Origin: an uncultured Verrucomicrobiota bacterium
Lineage (GTDB): Bacteria; Verrucomicrobiota; Verrucomicrobiia; Limisphaerales; UBA9464
Assembly (NCBI GenBank): GCA_903864375.1
Contig: CAIPFS010000303.1
Location: forward strand, 1 to 6,869
DNA length: 6,869 nucleotides
Direction of reading: 5' to 3'
In this document: positions 5,470 through 6,869 of the stretch, one piece after another
Layout of the letters: every line of letters begins with the position of its first letter
Numbering within the stretch: the stretch's first letter is position 1
Translations under genes and position numbers: made by a program
Notes under the pieces: generated by a model
The model's input: only the letters and a program-made list of their open reading frames with translations
Databases searched by the model: none
Told to the model about the DNA's origin: nothing

Positions 5470-6864
5470 CTATTTGTCGCCCTCAAAATCAAAATACCCG
5501 AGGTTGTATCCGCGCTCGTAATGAAGCGTGAGGAGGTGAAGCCCGGCCTGGGAAAAAGTGATCCGACCAACCTCCTCCCGGGTCCATCGGTGCATCCCTC
5601 CCGTGACCACCGGGCACGGACATTCCACCGCCGGTTTTCCATCCACTAAAAATCGCAGCGGCTTCATTCCCGCGATGTTTCCGTAGGCTGCGATGATTCG
5701 ATACGTCCCCACCTTCTGGACATTCACGGTGTAGTTGCACCACTCGCCGTCCTCCGTGCCGCCAATGTACAGCTGGTTCACCGGCGGATCGGTCGGGTTG
5801 GGATGATTCAGGTCCGCAAAATCCTTCACGAAGGAAACGTCCACACCTTCAGTGCGCCGGAAATTCCAATGGTAGGCGGTGGCATGCGGACGCTGGTGGA
5901 TCGCCTGCTGATTGAGCACGGCGCTCAGGGTATTGATGGGCGTCGTGTCATGGTAGGCCACTCCTTCGCCACCGAGGTCATAAAAGGCACACTCGATACG
6001 CCCGGGAATCGTCTGACCACGGCTCGTCGAAGGAATGGGTGTCGACGAAATCGGAAGGGCGACCGCCGGGGTTGAGACTTCGCGATCAAAACGGATGTGA
6101 TCGACAAACACCTCAAACTCCGCCGGATTCCAGACAAACGTCCTCAGGACAAATCCGCGGGCCTCGGTCAAAGCAGGTGCCGGGGTCCATTTCATGGCCC
6201 GAATCGGGATCGTGACACGATGCCAGTTGCCGTCGGCGAAACTCGGTTCGAACGGGCGGATGGAGATCGGTTCAGGTTGGTCGGCGGTCAGCGCGAAGAA
6301 CAGCTCCTGCATTCGTTTGGGACCGGTGACCTTCAATGAAAACGAAACAGCGGCGTAGGAGTGAAGCGGGATACCCGACTGCTGTGGGGTGGCCCATTGC
6401 CATCCAAAGCCGATGGAGCGGTAGTTCCCAGTGGTGGCCAGAAAATGGATCGCCCTTTTCCCGGCGGCGTCGGCTTCGTCCAACCGCGCGGTGACATTCG
6501 TTTCGCCGTCCATCACCCAGCCCGCTCCCGACACCCGGTTGGTCCCGTTCCAGACGACCAGAGCCTCCTCGAAGGCCCGAAGGGGCAGCATGGGACGATC
6601 GGCTTCGGCCTGTTGACCGACTCGGTAGATGGCATCGTCAAAAGGGGTACCCCGATAATCCGGCGGCAGGCTGCCACCGGCGTCGGTGGATGTTCCCGAG
6701 GCAATGCCCGACGTCGGTGGGACTGGCTCAGCGGCCAGGACAGAACCGGATGGGGTCAACAGCAGCGACACCACTGCAAGAGCGTTCATGGATGCGATGC
6801 CGGCGATTTTAAACGAGACAAAGTTGGAGTCCCGGACCGGATAGCCGCTTGCGCATGGAGTCAC
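5470..6864 (-). CDS. Secreted two-module carbohydrate-binding protein (CBM11-like region plus CBM6-like domain)
   Basis: This is a predicted exported 464-residue protein with two sugar-binding-type modules and no recognisable catalytic domain. Numbered from GTG 6864: a hydrophobic segment at 20-44 (K19, IAGIASMNALAVVSLLL, then SVLA before AEP) looks like a signal peptide. A proline/serine-rich linker follows. Residues about 98-262 resemble a galactose-binding-like/CBM11-type jelly roll (YAAVSFSLKVTG, FADGNWHRVTIPI, EVFVDHIRFD). A second linker (SSTPIPSTSRGQ) leads to a CBM6-like domain at 287-460: IPGRIECAFYDLGGEGVAYHDT, then EDGEWCNYTVNV, GTYRIIAAYGNIAG, RFLVDGKPAVE and YNLGYFDFEG. The usual second glutamate of the CBM6 'EAE' calcium site is Ala293, and an insertion rich in polar residues (about 311-365) separates the first strand from the GEWxNYTV strand. 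Cysteines 292, 376, 415 and 417 all lie in this domain. ATG 6791 is an internal alternative start but would give an uncharged signal peptide. The frame has no stop before the right edge, so the gene may begin outside the window. The ligand is unknown; a polysaccharide such as a beta-glucan, xylan or agar is plausible by family. Confidence 0.72.
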   Translation of the reverse strand: MTPCASGYPVRDSNFVSFKIAGIASMNALAVVSLLLTPSGSVLAAEPVPPTSGIASGTSTDAGGSLPPDYRGTPFDDAIYRVGQQAEADRPMLPLRAFEEALVVWNGTNRVSGAGWVMDGETNVTARLDEADAAGKRAIHFLATTGNYRSIGFGWQWATPQQSGIPLHSYAAVSFSLKVTGPKRMQELFFALTADQPEPISIRPFEPSFADGNWHRVTIPIRAMKWTPAPALTEARGFVLRTFVWNPAEFEVFVDHIRFDREVSTPAVALPISSTPIPSTSRGQTIPGRIECAFYDLGGEGVAYHDTTPINTLSAVLNQQAIHQRPHATAYHWNFRRTEGVDVSFVKDFADLNHPNPTDPPVNQLYIGGTEDGEWCNYTVNVQKVGTYRIIAAYGNIAGMKPLRFLVDGKPAVECPCPVVTGGMHRWTREEVGRITFSQAGLHLLTLHYERGYNLGYFDFEGDK

Positions 6865-6869
6865 CCGGA

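Overview
The window reads as chromosomal DNA of a GC-rich environmental bacterium, most likely a verrucomicrobial lineage (Pedosphaera/Limisphaerales-like), less likely a planctomycete or acidobacterium. This rests on protein content, not on a marker gene: a YncE-propeller/phosphatase fusion lipoprotein, a secreted Ig-like protein ending in a short 'YQVQF...W...YRVV' module, a secreted two-module sugar-binding protein, weak or absent Shine-Dalgarno sequences, and an intergenic element built from 9-bp CNCAGAGAA-like units.

Layout. Positions 1-123 hold the 3' end of a plus-strand amidohydrolase. Positions 124-420 are intergenic; nothing is recognisable in 124-329, and 330-407 form a stem-loop whose two arms are short tandem 9-bp repeats. 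The repeat ends 13 bp before an NMT1/THI5-like ABC-transporter substrate-binding protein (421-1446). A small GC-rich hairpin follows its stop, then comes the long plus-strand gene for a lipoprotein joining a YncE/YVTN beta-propeller to an AcpA/phospholipase C-type phosphoesterase (about 1547-4252). A 163-bp gap with a 13-bp-stem hairpin (4306-4352) separates it from a secreted Ig-like-domain protein (4416-5408). Convergent to that gene, across about 60 bp with a small perfect hairpin, is a minus-strand gene for a secreted protein with an N-terminal galactose-binding-like (CBM11-like) region and a C-terminal CBM6-like module (5470-6864, possibly continuing past the right edge).

How the genes relate. 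The amidohydrolase and the substrate-binding protein may form a uptake-and-deamination/hydrolysis pair for a nucleobase-like or related heterocycle, but no permease or ATPase gene lies in the window. The other three genes encode envelope or secreted proteins (phosphate-ester hydrolysis, Ig-type adhesion or scaffold, carbohydrate binding) and do not obviously form one pathway with each other.

I saw no tRNA, rRNA, CRISPR array, transposase, integrase or phage gene. I found no convincing new multi-gene system. The most interesting signals are the two intergenic stem-loops and a non-canonical CBM6 module.
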